DNA from: Bacteroidia bacterium
GTDB lineage: Bacteria; Bacteroidota; Bacteroidia; Flavobacteriales; Flavobacteriaceae
Direction of reading: 5' to 3'
NCBI GenBank assembly: GCA_030427585.1
Contig: JAUIBW010000010.1
Span: forward strand, 95,332 to 159,331
DNA length: 64,000 nt
The notes under the pieces are model-generated. The model did not search any database. It worked only from the letters and a program-made list of their open reading frames with translations, and was not told where the DNA came from. The position numbers were made by a program, and so were the translations under genes. Below are positions 47,001 through 56,087 of the stretch, one piece after another (position 1 is the stretch's first letter; each line of letters starts with the position of its first letter).

Positions 47001-47563
47001 TCTAATACATCTCCTATTGAAGCTTTTATAGTATATCTTCCATCAAAATCTGTTTGTACTCCTCTAGTCGTCCCTGATACAATTATATTTACACCTGTCA
47101 ACGGAACCCCTAATTGATCTTTTACAGTACCATTGATTTCTTTTTCCTGTTTTGTCTTTTTAACCGGTTCTGGGATTAACTTTTTAACAATTTCTTTATT
47201 TAGTTTATTTTTGACTAAAATAATTTGCCGATCCATAACTTTATATGTAACTCCTTGATTATCAAATAGTTGACTTAATATTTTATAAATCTTTTTATTT
47301 TTCATTTTAATCGAAACCAAACGGTTTTGATCTATTACACTTTCATTTGCCAAAAATTTAAACTCAGATAATGACTCTATAGTCTCTAATACTTTTATAA
47401 CTTTTACAGATTCTAAGTTAATAGTAATCCTGGTATTTTGAGAATATGATTCAGCTTGAATTTTAAATAGAGAAATGAATGTTAATAACAGTGTTAGTTT
47501 CATTTTTAAATTCAATTTAGGGGGGGTATATAAACACGCCCCTGAGGTAAAGAATTTTTTCAT
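44072..47563 (-). CDS. SusC/RagA TonB-dependent transporter with STN signalling domain
   Basis: 1163 residues. Signal region MKLTLLLTFISLFKIQAESY (the annotated start adds a common 20-residue basic tail). Residues ~45-115 are an STN (secretin/TonB short N-terminal) domain. Then come a carboxypeptidase-like domain (GTVKDQLGVPLTGVNIIVSG), a TonB box region (LEEVVVTALGIKREAKKLGY), a plug (VTVRGVTSL, PGVIVITTKKG) and a 22-strand barrel. The STN domain is found on SusC proteins that signal to FecR, and a fecR gene lies just upstream. Confidence 0.93.
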   Translation of the reverse strand: MKKFFTSGACLYTPPKLNLKMKLTLLLTFISLFKIQAESYSQNTRITINLESVKVIKVLETIESLSEFKFLANESVIDQNRLVSIKMKNKKIYKILSQLFDNQGVTYKVMDRQIILVKNKLNKEIVKKLIPEPVKKTKQEKEINGTVKDQLGVPLTGVNIIVSGTTRGVQTDFDGRYTIKASIGDVLDFSFIGMKTVSIAVGDSSTIDVVMEDDTSSLEEVVVTALGIKREAKKLGYSIQTVEGEELTKVRNVNVVNNLAGRVTGVQVNQNGTGIGGSASVTVRGVTSLVPGQNSALIVVDGVILDGGSLGEGSFAGGLDYGNASSDINSDDVESINILKGGNATALYGYRGAPGVIVITTKKGKAGRVRVDLSSSVTFDNVLIAPKLQNSYGQGRFDTATGQLVYDITRPGSWGPALDGSQQTRFDGVGTATYSGNPGDFKDFYGTGLTMINSVGLSGGSDVIDYRLSYSNLFNQPVLSGSDYKRQSLSLNTNTNVTDKLKVQAKIAYVKNTAINRADITDGQANTVRSLILKPRNISNADLEANYINPDGTPNNFGGSSFTMNPYYAINTKLNEDTKNRYTGLISATYKLTDDLSATARYSQDQSNYAASIFKGRGVFDNAPSGQLVEITQQTTTSNYDFLLSYNGYLTEKISVNSTVGYSGFENIAKSTTVQASDLLDPSLFSVNNFGTKGASTRLSNLKSQSLFGSVQFGFNDFAFVEVTGRNDWSSTLPVDSFSFFYPSVGTSFLLHDIFGIDSDKVNLIKLRASWAKTGNATQPYRLAPVYNVSSAPYNGLTLFYFGDPNLTQGQAEEGAAPGTVIPNKNLKAELSSEYELGMDVKLFNNRLGLDVTYYNKETKNQILSISLPSTTGAQSKIINAGLVSNKGVEIALTATPIKSTNFEWNTAFNFSKNENRIEKLVPELPTAIIARQFNDVIQLTATEGNVYGDLVGPSFSRDDQGRVIYDSNGLPVVGENKVIGNVTPDFLLGINNSFSYKNIELGFLIDIKSGGDVFSFTDFVASTNGNDIRTLEGREFYTGGNGIMVPSDAVVDGTLSPSVASRGVDPATYYQRLGNISENWISDGSYVKLRQVSLTYNFPSSILDRFSIANMSISYIGRNLAILHKNTQNFDPEVGFNTSIQGIEIYDFPSTSSHGVKLNLSF

Positions 47564-47761
47564 ATTTTTGTGATGATTTAGTTAATAATAAGACTCGTGT
47601 CGAAATGATTCATATTGATTAGATCGTATTCTATAATCGGGAAATACGTCACTATTTCTCGATTTTTTTTATAACACGTTTTTATTCAATTAATAATTTT
47701 ATATTAAAAATTTATATCATAGGCATTACTTTGATTTAATGGTTTGTGGTTAATAAAATTA

Positions 47762-48901
47762 TCATTTGTTTATCGTTATTCTATTTTCTTCTATTGTAAA
47801 AGAAAATTCTTCACTACTCTGAAAAGATATTAATATTTGTTCTATAGTTTCTGTATCAAATTTTGCCAAAAAACGCTTTTCATTTAGTGAACTATAATTG
47901 TTTATAATAACTACATCATAATTCCTTTCTAATATTTTAATGATTTCAGAAAATGGTTTCATTTTAAACAACAACTCTCCTTTAGTCCAAGCGGTGTACT
48001 CACTAACATCAACTTCCTTTACATCAATACTCTGTTGAGATTTATTCCATGTAAATTTATAACCTGGCTGTAATATAGTAGAAGTATTTGTATCAAATTT
48101 CTCATTTACTTTATAAACTCCAACTGATCCTTCTACCAAAACAGTATTCATTTCATTATCTTCTCTGTAAGAATTAACATTAAATGTAGTCCCTAAAGCT
48201 TGAACATTTACATCCTGGGTATTTACAATAAAGGGATGTTGTTTATCTTTTGCTATAACAAAATATGCTTCACCGCTTAGAAATACTTTTCGATCCTTAC
48301 CTTTTAAAAACTTTACTGGATATTTTAATGAACTGCCCGCATTTAAATGAACCATACTTCCATCGGATAAAACAAGTTGTAGTTTTTTGCCATAAGGAAT
48401 AAATAACTCATTATATACAAGCTCTTTGTCATTTACTTTAGTATCCTTATATTCGAGTTTATCATCCTGATATACACTTACTATTGTTCCTTCTTTATTC
48501 ACTATTTTTTCATTGCTATTCTCTCGAATAACTTTTATATCTCCATTTTCTAATTTTAAAGTAATCTCATTATTTTCAGTAACTACTTCATTAGAAGTAT
48601 TTAAAAGATATAAACTACTAAGCCCAACTATGCCTACAAAAATAGCAGCCCATTTATACCACTTTTTATAACTATTTTTTTGTTTACTAATAGATTTCAT
48701 CAATGTCATATATTCCTCTTCAATATCTACATCTTGTAAGGCATAATTTAAATCATAGTATTGTAGTACATATGCTTTAAAAATTTCTTTATTTTCATCT
48801 TTCTTTAACCAATTAGATAAATCCATCATTTCTGATGAGTTAATTGTATTGGTTAAATATTTTTCAATTAATTTTTTCAAGTTTCTGTTTTTTTTCAACA
48901 C
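47762..48901 (-). CDS. FecR-family anti-sigma factor
   Basis: 379 residues. A cytoplasmic N-terminus (~80) binds the sigma factor; one membrane segment (WAAIFVGIVGLSSLYLL); then the FecR domain (VYNELFIPYGKKLQLVLSDG, GEAYFVIAKDKQHPFIV, VLVEGSVGVYKV) and DUF4974 at the end (FKMKPFSEIIKILERNYDV). It passes a transporter signal to the ECF sigma factor. The sigma gene is divergent, not co-directional as usual. Confidence 0.92.
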   Translation of the reverse strand: MLKKNRNLKKLIEKYLTNTINSSEMMDLSNWLKKDENKEIFKAYVLQYYDLNYALQDVDIEEEYMTLMKSISKQKNSYKKWYKWAAIFVGIVGLSSLYLLNTSNEVVTENNEITLKLENGDIKVIRENSNEKIVNKEGTIVSVYQDDKLEYKDTKVNDKELVYNELFIPYGKKLQLVLSDGSMVHLNAGSSLKYPVKFLKGKDRKVFLSGEAYFVIAKDKQHPFIVNTQDVNVQALGTTFNVNSYREDNEMNTVLVEGSVGVYKVNEKFDTNTSTILQPGYKFTWNKSQQSIDVKEVDVSEYTAWTKGELLFKMKPFSEIIKILERNYDVVIINNYSSLNEKRFLAKFDTETIEQILISFQSSEEFSFTIEENRITINK

Positions 48902-49015
48902 TAACCGCCTATTCTTTATTGATTAAACGTATGGTTTACCAAAAACCCTTAAAAGAAAATTCTTTTTTTTTTGCATATTTGTAATTCACATTTCAGGAAT
49001 AACGTTGAATTTAGC

Positions 49016-49603
49016 ATGAATGACAGTAGTTTGGTTTTAAAAATTAAGAAAAATGATGAAGATGCATTTAAATTAATTTTCAATGAATTGTACAAGCCTT
49101 TATTAGCTTATGTAACAACTTTAACATACGACACAGAAAAAGCTAAGGATATTGTTCAGAATTCTTTTATTATTTTATGGAATAAACGAGAAATTTTATC
49201 TGAAGAGTCTTCTTTAAAAAATTACCTTTTCACAGTTTGCTACAGATTGTATATTGATCAATATCGTAAAGATCAAATAAGAAACAAGGTAATGGATGAA
49301 TTAAAACTAAGTGTTTTAAAAAATCAAATCGAATATAATGATTCTACAGAACGGCAATTACGGATAAAAAAGATTCTAGCAGTTATTGAAGAGCTTCCCC
49401 CACGCTGTAAACAGATTTTATTACTAAATAAAAGAGATGGGATAAAGTATAAAGAGATTGCTGAAAAATTAGATGTATCTGTAAAAACCGTCGAATCTCA
49501 AATGCGAATAGCTTTTCAAAAAATTAGAGATAGTTTTAAAAATGAGAAAATCATTTTATTTATTTCAATGTTAAAAAAACGTTCATTAAAATATCTGGAC
49601 TAA
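49016..49603 (+). CDS. ECF-type RNA polymerase sigma factor
   Basis: 195 residues from ATG 49016; the longer frame would start at TTG 48971 and is unlikely. Region 2 (DAFKLIFNELYKPLLAYVTT, DIVQNSFIILWNKR) and region 4 (ELPPRCKQILLLNKRDGIKY, KEIAEKLDVSVKTVESQMRI) are intact. It should direct RNA polymerase to the SusCD promoter when FecR is released. It is divergent from fecR with a 114-bp spacer. Confidence 0.92.
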   Translation: MNDSSLVLKIKKNDEDAFKLIFNELYKPLLAYVTTLTYDTEKAKDIVQNSFIILWNKREILSEESSLKNYLFTVCYRLYIDQYRKDQIRNKVMDELKLSVLKNQIEYNDSTERQLRIKKILAVIEELPPRCKQILLLNKRDGIKYKEIAEKLDVSVKTVESQMRIAFQKIRDSFKNEKIILFISMLKKRSLKYLD

Positions 49604-49747
49604 AAAGAGGCGCTTCTAACGAGGTACAAATTATTTTCTTTCATCACTCCTTATTACTATTTTTTATGTATTGCTGTCCTAAATAATACCAGGTGATTTA
49701 TAAGAAATAAAAAAAGGAATCAACATTTTAAAAATGAAGATTCCTTT

Positions 49748-49825
49748 TGGTGGGCGCGAAGGGATTCGAACCCCTGACCCCTTGGGTGTAAACCAAGTGC
49801 TCTGAACCAACTGAGCTACGCGCCC
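49748..49825 (-). tRNA. tRNA-Val (anticodon TAC)
   Basis: 78 bases on the minus strand with the CCA end encoded. Acceptor stem GGGCGCG (49819-49825) pairs with CGCGCCC (49752-49758). D arm TAGCTCAGTTGG, anticodon loop TTTACAC giving TAC, T arm GGTTCGAATCC. The gene is complete. Confidence 0.97.
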
Positions 49826-49894
49826 GCTATCTTGCGATTGCGGATGCAAATATAAGACAGTTTTATAGTCTACCAAAAGAATTTTAAAGAAAAA

Positions 49895-51112
49895 TTAAAT
49901 TATTTCTGCCACAACAAATGTACTCCCTCCCACATAAACAACATCTTTTTCTGTAGCCTGCTGTAAAGCAGCTTTATACGCTTCTGTCACCGAGCTATAT
50001 TCTTCTCCTATTAAGTTAAACTTTAAAGCTTCTTTTTTTAATTTTTTCTCATCAAGCCCTCTTAAAATATCAGGTTGAGAAAAATAATATCGAGCCCGAG
50101 CAGGAAATAAAGGCAAAATAGCGTCTAAATCTTTATCATTAACTACCCCTAATACTATATGAAGATGATCATATTTTTCTTCAATCAATTGTTTCATCAC
50201 TATCTTCAATCCATCTTCGTTATGAGCAGTATCACATATTACTTTAGGTTTTTCTTGTAATATCTGCCATCTTCCTAACAAATGAGTGTTTTTTACTACA
50301 TTCTGAAGTCCTTTTTTAATATTATCTTCAGATATATTCCAACCATTTGATTTAATCAAATCTATAGTTTGTAAAACAGTCTTTATATTCTCTTTTTGAT
50401 AACTTCCTTTTAGATCAGACGAATATAATGTACGGTTACAATCTTCGGCAAAATGTAGAGGGCTTTGGGATGCTTTAGCGGCCTCTACGAAAACTTTTGA
50501 GGTTTCTTCTGCATTCCTTCCTATAACAACTGGTACGCCTTCTTTAATGACTCCAGCTTTTTCTGAAGCTATTTCAGCTAAAGTATTTCCGAGAAAGCGA
50601 GTATGGTCTAATCCTATATTAGTAATTACAGAAATTTCTGGAATAATAATATTAGTAGAATCTAATCTTCCTCCAAGTCCAACTTCTACCACTGCTATAT
50701 CTACTTTAGACTCTGCAAAATACTGAAATGCCATTCCTACAGTCATTTCAAAAAAAGAAAGTTGATTCGATTCGAAATAAGGTTGATGTATTGAGATGAA
50801 ATCAATCACATATTCTTCAGGTATAGTAGCTCCGTTAATTCGAATGCGTTCTCTAAAATCTTTAAGGTGAGGTGAAGTATACAACCCAACTTTATAACCT
50901 GCTTCCTGTAATATTGAAGCTAGCATATGGCTAGTAGAGCCTTTACCATTTGTTCCTGCTACATGTATACTCTTAAACTTGGTTTCGGGATTTCCTAAAT
51001 ATGCTGCTAATTGTATTGTATTATGAAGATCTACTTTGTATGCACTGGCACCTTGGCGCTGATACATTGGTAATTGGGTAAACATCCAATCGAGGGTCTC
51101 CCTATAGTCCAT
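49895..51112 (-). CDS. folC: Folylpolyglutamate synthase/dihydrofolate synthase
   Basis: 405 residues. ATP loop VAGTNGKGSTSHMLASIL, family motif FEMTVGMAFQYFAESKVDIA, metal region VVEVGLGGRLDSTN, and C-terminal CDTAHNEDGLKIVM. It adds glutamate to folates in the cytoplasm and can also make dihydrofolate. It ends just before the tRNA on the same strand and is 8 bp after the TonB-like gene. Confidence 0.93.
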   Translation of the reverse strand: MDYRETLDWMFTQLPMYQRQGASAYKVDLHNTIQLAAYLGNPETKFKSIHVAGTNGKGSTSHMLASILQEAGYKVGLYTSPHLKDFRERIRINGATIPEEYVIDFISIHQPYFESNQLSFFEMTVGMAFQYFAESKVDIAVVEVGLGGRLDSTNIIIPEISVITNIGLDHTRFLGNTLAEIASEKAGVIKEGVPVVIGRNAEETSKVFVEAAKASQSPLHFAEDCNRTLYSSDLKGSYQKENIKTVLQTIDLIKSNGWNISEDNIKKGLQNVVKNTHLLGRWQILQEKPKVICDTAHNEDGLKIVMKQLIEEKYDHLHIVLGVVNDKDLDAILPLFPARARYYFSQPDILRGLDEKKLKKEALKFNLIGEEYSSVTEAYKAALQQATEKDVVYVGGSTFVVAEII

Positions 51113-51120
51113 TCTTTGTA

Positions 51121-52014
51121 TTATTCAGAAAGTTTAAACTGATAAATAATTGTTCCTATTTGTTTTGCCGGAGCTTTAGAATCGCTATTAAACCGTGTAG
51201 CCAAAGCTGCTCTTTTTGCAGGTTCCATTAAGCATGAAGCACTATTGGTCGTTCCTTTAACTCCTGGAGTGGCTCTAATCACTTTTCCACTTTGGTTAAC
51301 TTCTATTTTTACCACTACAATACCCGACTCATTACAATCCTGAACAAATTTTTCTTTATTAAGAGCTTTTCTACCGCCTAATCGATAATTACCATCTCCA
51401 TCTAATCCTTTACCAGTTCCGTAATATGATCTGGCGTTAGGATCTCCATCCGGACTTCCTTTATCTCCTGGTGATTTATCATCCCCTTCTCCTCCTTTTG
51501 CTGTACCATCATTCTTTGGGCCGTTAGAAAAACTATTTAGAATATCCAAAGTAGACTTATCTGGTTTTGGATCTGGTTTTTTTTCTTCTACCTGTTTAAT
51601 GGGCTTTTCTTTTGTTGTATTTTCTGAAGGCTTTTGATCCGAAGGTTTCGGTTTTTCTTTAGGCTTCTCTGTCTTCTTTTTAGGCTTCTTTTTTGCTTTT
51701 TTTTCTATTACTGGTGCATCTTCGAGCTCTTGAGTAACCACTTTATCTTTTATTTGAGGGGATTCTTCTTGTAGCTCTGAAGTCGACGATGTAGTTTCTG
51801 GAGTAGTTTGCCTGGGTGATGATTTAATAGGTTTATTCGGTTGGATTTTACCCGAACCGGTCGCTGTAGTACCAAAGTTTACGGCAATACCACCTTCTTC
51901 TTCAGGCTCCATGTAATTTAAGCTCAGATAAAACAATAAAAAGATAATCGCTACATGCACTAGTACAGTAAGCACAAAGGATTTCTTTTTATGTTTTGTA
52001 TTCAGCTTTATCAT
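51121..52014 (-). CDS. TonB-like energy transducer
   Basis: 297 residues. One N-terminal membrane segment (FVLTVLVHVAIIFLLFYLSL), a long Lys/Pro/Glu-rich linker (residues ~75-160) that can span the periplasm, a Gly-rich stretch and a C-terminal domain ending in IGTIIYQFKLSE. The C-terminal beta pattern with VVKIEVNQSGKVIRATPG suits TonB-C. It passes proton-motive energy from ExbB/ExbD to outer-membrane transporters. It is 2 bp after exbD. Confidence 0.87.
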   Translation of the reverse strand: MIKLNTKHKKKSFVLTVLVHVAIIFLLFYLSLNYMEPEEEGGIAVNFGTTATGSGKIQPNKPIKSSPRQTTPETTSSTSELQEESPQIKDKVVTQELEDAPVIEKKAKKKPKKKTEKPKEKPKPSDQKPSENTTKEKPIKQVEEKKPDPKPDKSTLDILNSFSNGPKNDGTAKGGEGDDKSPGDKGSPDGDPNARSYYGTGKGLDGDGNYRLGGRKALNKEKFVQDCNESGIVVVKIEVNQSGKVIRATPGVKGTTNSASCLMEPAKRAALATRFNSDSKAPAKQIGTIIYQFKLSE

Positions 52015-52016
52015 TT

Positions 52017-52409
52017 TTATTCGGGCCTAACGGCTAATATTACTTTAAATTTATTTCTATTGGCAATATCCATTACACCAACTGCCTTTTCTATAGGAAC
52101 CCCTTCTTCTGCTCTTAGAATAATAGTCGGTTCATTTTTTCCTTGTAATCGCGATAACAATGTAGATTCTAAACTACTTTGACTTATACGCTCTTCATCG
52201 ATATAATACTGTAATTTATTAGTAATACTTACTGATATATTTTGCACATTAGAACTTTTTCCTTTAGCCTTTGGTAATATTAAATCCAAGGCTTCTGGAG
52301 TAATCGCGGGAGATGTTAGTAAAAAGAAAACTAATAACAGAAATACAATATCTGTCATAGAAGACATACTAAACTCTGGGCTAACTTTATTTCTTCCTCT
52401 TAAATTCAT
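52017..52409 (-). CDS. exbD: ExbD/TolR-family biopolymer transport protein
   Basis: 130 residues. One membrane segment (SMTDIVFLLLVFFLLTSPAI) holds the conserved Asp (MTDI) used in proton flow. A periplasmic domain follows (LPKAKGKSSNVQNISVSITN). It is between exbB (1 bp) and the TonB-like gene. Confidence 0.93.
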   Translation of the reverse strand: MNLRGRNKVSPEFSMSSMTDIVFLLLVFFLLTSPAITPEALDLILPKAKGKSSNVQNISVSITNKLQYYIDEERISQSSLESTLLSRLQGKNEPTIILRAEEGVPIEKAVGVMDIANRNKFKVILAVRPE

Positions 52410-52410
52410 A

Positions 52411-53112
52411 TTACGCAGGTTCGTTTAACAAGTCTAAGAAATCTACAGCATTAGCTTCCATACTGTGGATCACCTTATCTGTACGAACCACCAAATGGTT
52501 ATATCCTATATAGGCTACAATCCCAACTACTAGTCCACCAACAGTTGTTGTCATTGCTGTATAAATACCTTCGGCCAAAACACCCATATCTGCTGTTCCC
52601 GAACTTGATGCCAAATTATGGAATGCTAAAATCATACCAATTACTGTTCCCAGAAAACCAATCATAGGAGCAGCTCCAGCTACTGTAGCAAGAATACTAA
52701 CATTTTTTTCTAGTTTATATACTTCAAGTCTACCAGCATTTTCGATTGCTTTATTAATATCTTCTAGCGAATGTCCTATTCTCGAAATTCCTTTTTCAGT
52801 TAACCTTGCAATAGGATTATTCGTCTGCGCGCATAAAATTTTTGCGGCCTCAATTTTACCACTTACCACACTTTCTCTAATTTTATCCATAAAGGTTTCA
52901 TCATATTTTGAAGCTGCTTTAATTGCAAAAATTCTTTCAAAATAAATATACACAGCGATAAATAGTAATACAAAAAGAATCGATATAATTACGATTGCTC
53001 CTGTTCCACCACTAAGTAAAAGATCCATTATGGATAATGTATTTTCTTCTACTTGTGGATCAATTTCTGGGGTATTTTGGGCTAAAGCACCAAGCATTGA
53101 TAAATACGTCAT
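52411..53112 (-). CDS. exbB: ExbB/TolQ/MotA-family proton channel
   Basis: 233 residues with three membrane segments (GAIVIISILFVLLFIAVYIY, SILATVAGAAPMIGFLGTVI, and TTTVGGLVVGIVAYIGYN). The GFLGTVIGM motif is diagnostic. It forms the pentameric proton channel around ExbD that powers TonB. First gene of exbB-exbD-tonB-folC. Confidence 0.93.
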   Translation of the reverse strand: MTYLSMLGALAQNTPEIDPQVEENTLSIMDLLLSGGTGAIVIISILFVLLFIAVYIYFERIFAIKAASKYDETFMDKIRESVVSGKIEAAKILCAQTNNPIARLTEKGISRIGHSLEDINKAIENAGRLEVYKLEKNVSILATVAGAAPMIGFLGTVIGMILAFHNLASSSGTADMGVLAEGIYTAMTTTVGGLVVGIVAYIGYNHLVVRTDKVIHSMEANAVDFLDLLNEPA

Positions 53113-53179
53113 TTTGATTTTGTTAATTTAGTGTTAGTATACTAACGTTATTTCTGTAGGTTAAGTATATTGTTTATTC

Positions 53180-54649
53180 TTATAATATATATATAATTCC
53201 TAATAAACCAATACCTCCAAGTACTATTGTATACGGAAAAGCCATCTTTACCATTTTAGTATATGACAATCCAATTAACGGTGCCAAGGAAGAGGTTAGT
53301 AAAAATAAAAACGCTGCTTGTCCATTAGGTGTTGCAACACTAGGCAAATTTGTTCCTGTATTAATTGCAATTGCTAATTTCTCAAACTGTTCTCGTGATA
53401 TTGCTCCACTAGTAAATGCTTGTTCTACTTCTCCTATGTATACTGTTGCTACAAAAACGTTATCACTAATCATCGACAAAATCCCATTAGCAATATAAAA
53501 CATAGAAGGTTGTTGACCCGGGTCTAAGGATAATGCCCAGTCAATAATTGGTTTAAAAAGATGTTGGTCATGAATCATCGCTACTATAACAAAGAAAACC
53601 ACAATTAGACCAGTAAACGGAAGTGCTTCTTCAAAAGCTTTCCCTAGTTGATGCTCTTCTGTAATTCCCATAAAGGCAGTCTGAACAATAATTAATGCCA
53701 AACCTATAAAACCAACAGGTGCCAGGTGCAATGCTAAACCTATAATCAAAAGTACGGCAGCTACTGCTTGTACAATTAGTCCATATTTAGATTTATCAGA
53801 CCTGTTTGCATCTTCATCTTCTGTATAACTTTCTATAATTTTTCTGGCTACTTCTGGTAATTTTTCTCCAAAACCAAATGATTTTGTACTTTCTAAAACC
53901 ATTGTTGTAACCAACCCTGCTCCCAAAACGGGTAGTGAAATTGGTGCCATTTTCAAAAAGAACTGTATAAAATCCCATCCCATTCGTTCTCCAATAAGTA
54001 AGTTTTGTGGCTCTCCTACCAAGGTACACACACCTCCTAATGCTGTTCCTACGACCCCGTGCATCACTAAACTCCTTAAGAAACTTCTAAACTGTTCTAA
54101 GGTTTCTCCACTCAACTCTTTTCTATCCAAAACCCCACTCTCATCAAAATCTCCAGATCCAGAATGAATTTTATGATATACACCATAAAATCCTACAGCA
54201 ACACTTATTAAAACAGCGGTTACTGTTAAGGCATCTAAAAATGCAGAAAGTACTGCCGCTAGAAATACAAATAATAGCGACAATACCATCTTAGATTTTA
54301 TTTTAGTAAATACTTTACTAAAAATATACATCAGCAAGGGTTTCATAAAATAAATCCCTGCAACCATAAAAACCAATAGTAAAACTACCTCTAAGTTCTG
54401 ATCTACTTCATGATACGCTTTTTTGGGTGTTGTAAGGTTTAATGCCAGAATTTCTATAGCTAATAACCCTCCTGATTGTAACGGATAGCATTTTAGTGCC
54501 ATAGCGAGGGTAAAAATAAACTCTCCTATAAACAGCCATGCGGTTACCATGGGCCCTAAAAGGAAATAAGAAAATACATTAAAAATCAAAAACCCGATCA
54601 TTACGGTTTTAAACCATTTCGGACTGCTCCCTAAAAAATACTTGAACAT
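53180..54649 (-). CDS. nhaD: NhaD-type sodium/proton antiporter
   Basis: 489 residues, about 12-13 membrane segments. The family motif is LFVFLAAVLSAFLDALTVTA, with the matching GTALGGVCTLVGEPQNLLIG half-repeat and the C-terminal NGILSMISDNVFVATVYIG and GTNLPSVATPNGQAAFLFLL. It exchanges Na+ for H+ across the inner membrane, as expected for marine bacteria. Confidence 0.92.
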   Translation of the reverse strand: MFKYFLGSSPKWFKTVMIGFLIFNVFSYFLLGPMVTAWLFIGEFIFTLAMALKCYPLQSGGLLAIEILALNLTTPKKAYHEVDQNLEVVLLLVFMVAGIYFMKPLLMYIFSKVFTKIKSKMVLSLLFVFLAAVLSAFLDALTVTAVLISVAVGFYGVYHKIHSGSGDFDESGVLDRKELSGETLEQFRSFLRSLVMHGVVGTALGGVCTLVGEPQNLLIGERMGWDFIQFFLKMAPISLPVLGAGLVTTMVLESTKSFGFGEKLPEVARKIIESYTEDEDANRSDKSKYGLIVQAVAAVLLIIGLALHLAPVGFIGLALIIVQTAFMGITEEHQLGKAFEEALPFTGLIVVFFVIVAMIHDQHLFKPIIDWALSLDPGQQPSMFYIANGILSMISDNVFVATVYIGEVEQAFTSGAISREQFEKLAIAINTGTNLPSVATPNGQAAFLFLLTSSLAPLIGLSYTKMVKMAFPYTIVLGGIGLLGIIYIL

Positions 54650-54676
54650 AATTTTACTTGGTTAATATAATTAATA

Positions 54677-55903
54677 TTATATCAGCTGTCTGAGAGCTAT
54701 CTCAAACGCTGTTCTGCTGATATTGGTTTCTGTTTGTTTTTCATTATACGTATCCTGAATCGCCTTCTTTATGGTCTCTGAAGTATCCTTAAAAATAGAC
54801 TCATCTGTCATTTGTACTTTTCGCTCCATAAAATAAGCAAAAACTCTTGCCATTCCACAGTTAGAAATAAAATCCGGGATCAAACTTACTCGCTCATCGG
54901 TATATTCCATTATTGGGCCAAAAAATATTTCGCTATCTGCAAAAGGCACATTGGCCCCACATGAAATAACTTCTAAACCAGAATCAATCATTTTGGTGAT
55001 TTGATCTTTGGTAATCAATCTGGATGCTGCACAAGGAGCAAAAATTTCAGTTTGCAAAGACCATATTCTTTCATTCATTTCATCAAAAGGAATACGTTGT
55101 TCACTATACAGTTTATTTCCTCTTTTATTTAAGTACAATTGTTTTATTTCTTCAAAAGAAAAACCATCTTCATTTATGAGTCCTCCGGCATGATCAATTA
55201 TTCCCACAATCTTTGCTCCCATTTCAGAAAGATAGTATGCTGCCGCAGATCCTACATTGCCAAAACCTTGTACTACCGCTTTTTTTCCTTTTACTTCACC
55301 CCCATAAATAGTATAATAGTGTCGTATAGCCTCTGCAACTCCATATCCTGTAATCATATCTGCCACAGTATATTTTTTGGTAACATCGGGAGAAAACATA
55401 GTATTCTCTAATACTTTAATAACACCCTGGCGTAGTTGCCCTATTCTATTTATCTTATCTGCTTCGGTAGGCTGAAAATGACCATTAAACACTCCTTCTT
55501 GCGGGTGCCAAACTCCACATTCTTCGGTTATAGGTATAACCTCATGAATCTCATCTACATTAAGATCTCCTCCTGTACCGTAATAACTTTTTAACAAAGG
55601 AGATACCGCTTTATACCATCGCTTAAGAACTCCTTGTTTACGAGGGTCATCAGGATTAAAATTAATACCCGACTTTGCTCCTCCTATCGCCGGACCAGAT
55701 ACTGTAAATTTGACTTCCATTGTTTTGGCCAAAGAAAGGACCTCATTCATATCTAATCCTTTACGCATTCTGGTTCCTCCACCAGCGGCTCCACCTCTTA
55801 ATGAATTTATAACTGTCCACCCTTCTGCTTCAGTTTCAGCATCTTTCCAATTAAAAACTATTTCGGGTGTTTTATTTTCGTATTTATTTAATAACTCTTT
55901 CAT
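54677..55903 (-). CDS. Glu/Leu/Phe/Val dehydrogenase
   Basis: 408 residues. Substrate domain with GGAAGGGTRMRKGLDMNEVL and catalytic Lys in SGPAIGGAKSGINFNP. NAD domain with AVVQGFGNVGSAAAYYLSEM, and ISNCGMARVFAYFMERK near the end. It deaminates glutamate or a branched or aromatic amino acid; the exact substrate is unclear, so no symbol is given. A 5' leader with a terminator-like hairpin precedes it. Confidence 0.9.
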   Translation of the reverse strand: MKELLNKYENKTPEIVFNWKDAETEAEGWTVINSLRGGAAGGGTRMRKGLDMNEVLSLAKTMEVKFTVSGPAIGGAKSGINFNPDDPRKQGVLKRWYKAVSPLLKSYYGTGGDLNVDEIHEVIPITEECGVWHPQEGVFNGHFQPTEADKINRIGQLRQGVIKVLENTMFSPDVTKKYTVADMITGYGVAEAIRHYYTIYGGEVKGKKAVVQGFGNVGSAAAYYLSEMGAKIVGIIDHAGGLINEDGFSFEEIKQLYLNKRGNKLYSEQRIPFDEMNERIWSLQTEIFAPCAASRLITKDQITKMIDSGLEVISCGANVPFADSEIFFGPIMEYTDERVSLIPDFISNCGMARVFAYFMERKVQMTDESIFKDTSETIKKAIQDTYNEKQTETNISRTAFEIALRQLI

Positions 55904-56001
55904 TCTTTAAATTTCAATTTATTGAATAACCAATTGTGTTTTTAAAAAACATTTCAAAAAACAACATACTTATTTTATCCTATCTTTTAATTAAAAATAA
56001 T

Positions 56002-56016
56002 CCTCCATTACGGAGG
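56002..56016 (-). promoter_or_regulatory. Terminator-like hairpin in the 5' leader of the amino-acid dehydrogenase gene
   Basis: On the minus strand CCTCC-GTAAT-GGAGG is followed by ATTATTTTTAATT, the look of an attenuator. It lies ~100 bases upstream of the start codon and downstream of the probable transcription start near 56075. Confidence 0.45.
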
Positions 56017-56079
56017 TTAGAGTTGAGTCATATTACCAGATATTACAATAAACCGAACTATAGTCAAAATTCGACTTCA

Positions 56080-56087
56080 CAAATATA
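56080..56087 (-). promoter_or_regulatory. Promoter -7 box for the amino-acid dehydrogenase gene
   Basis: TATATTTG on the minus strand matches TAnnTTTG exactly; a TTTTG element lies 15 bases upstream, slightly short spacing. It implies a leader of about 170 bases. Confidence 0.5.

Noticed and set aside
48971..49015. Longer N-terminus of the ECF sigma factor from TTG
   Set aside because: The extra 15 residues have no match to the family, and ATG 49016 gives the normal length.
49679..49876. A 65-codon frame on the minus strand (VAQLVQSTWFTPKGSGVRI)
   Set aside because: It is the translation of the tRNA-Val gene and its flanks; such frames are a known artefact of tRNA genes.
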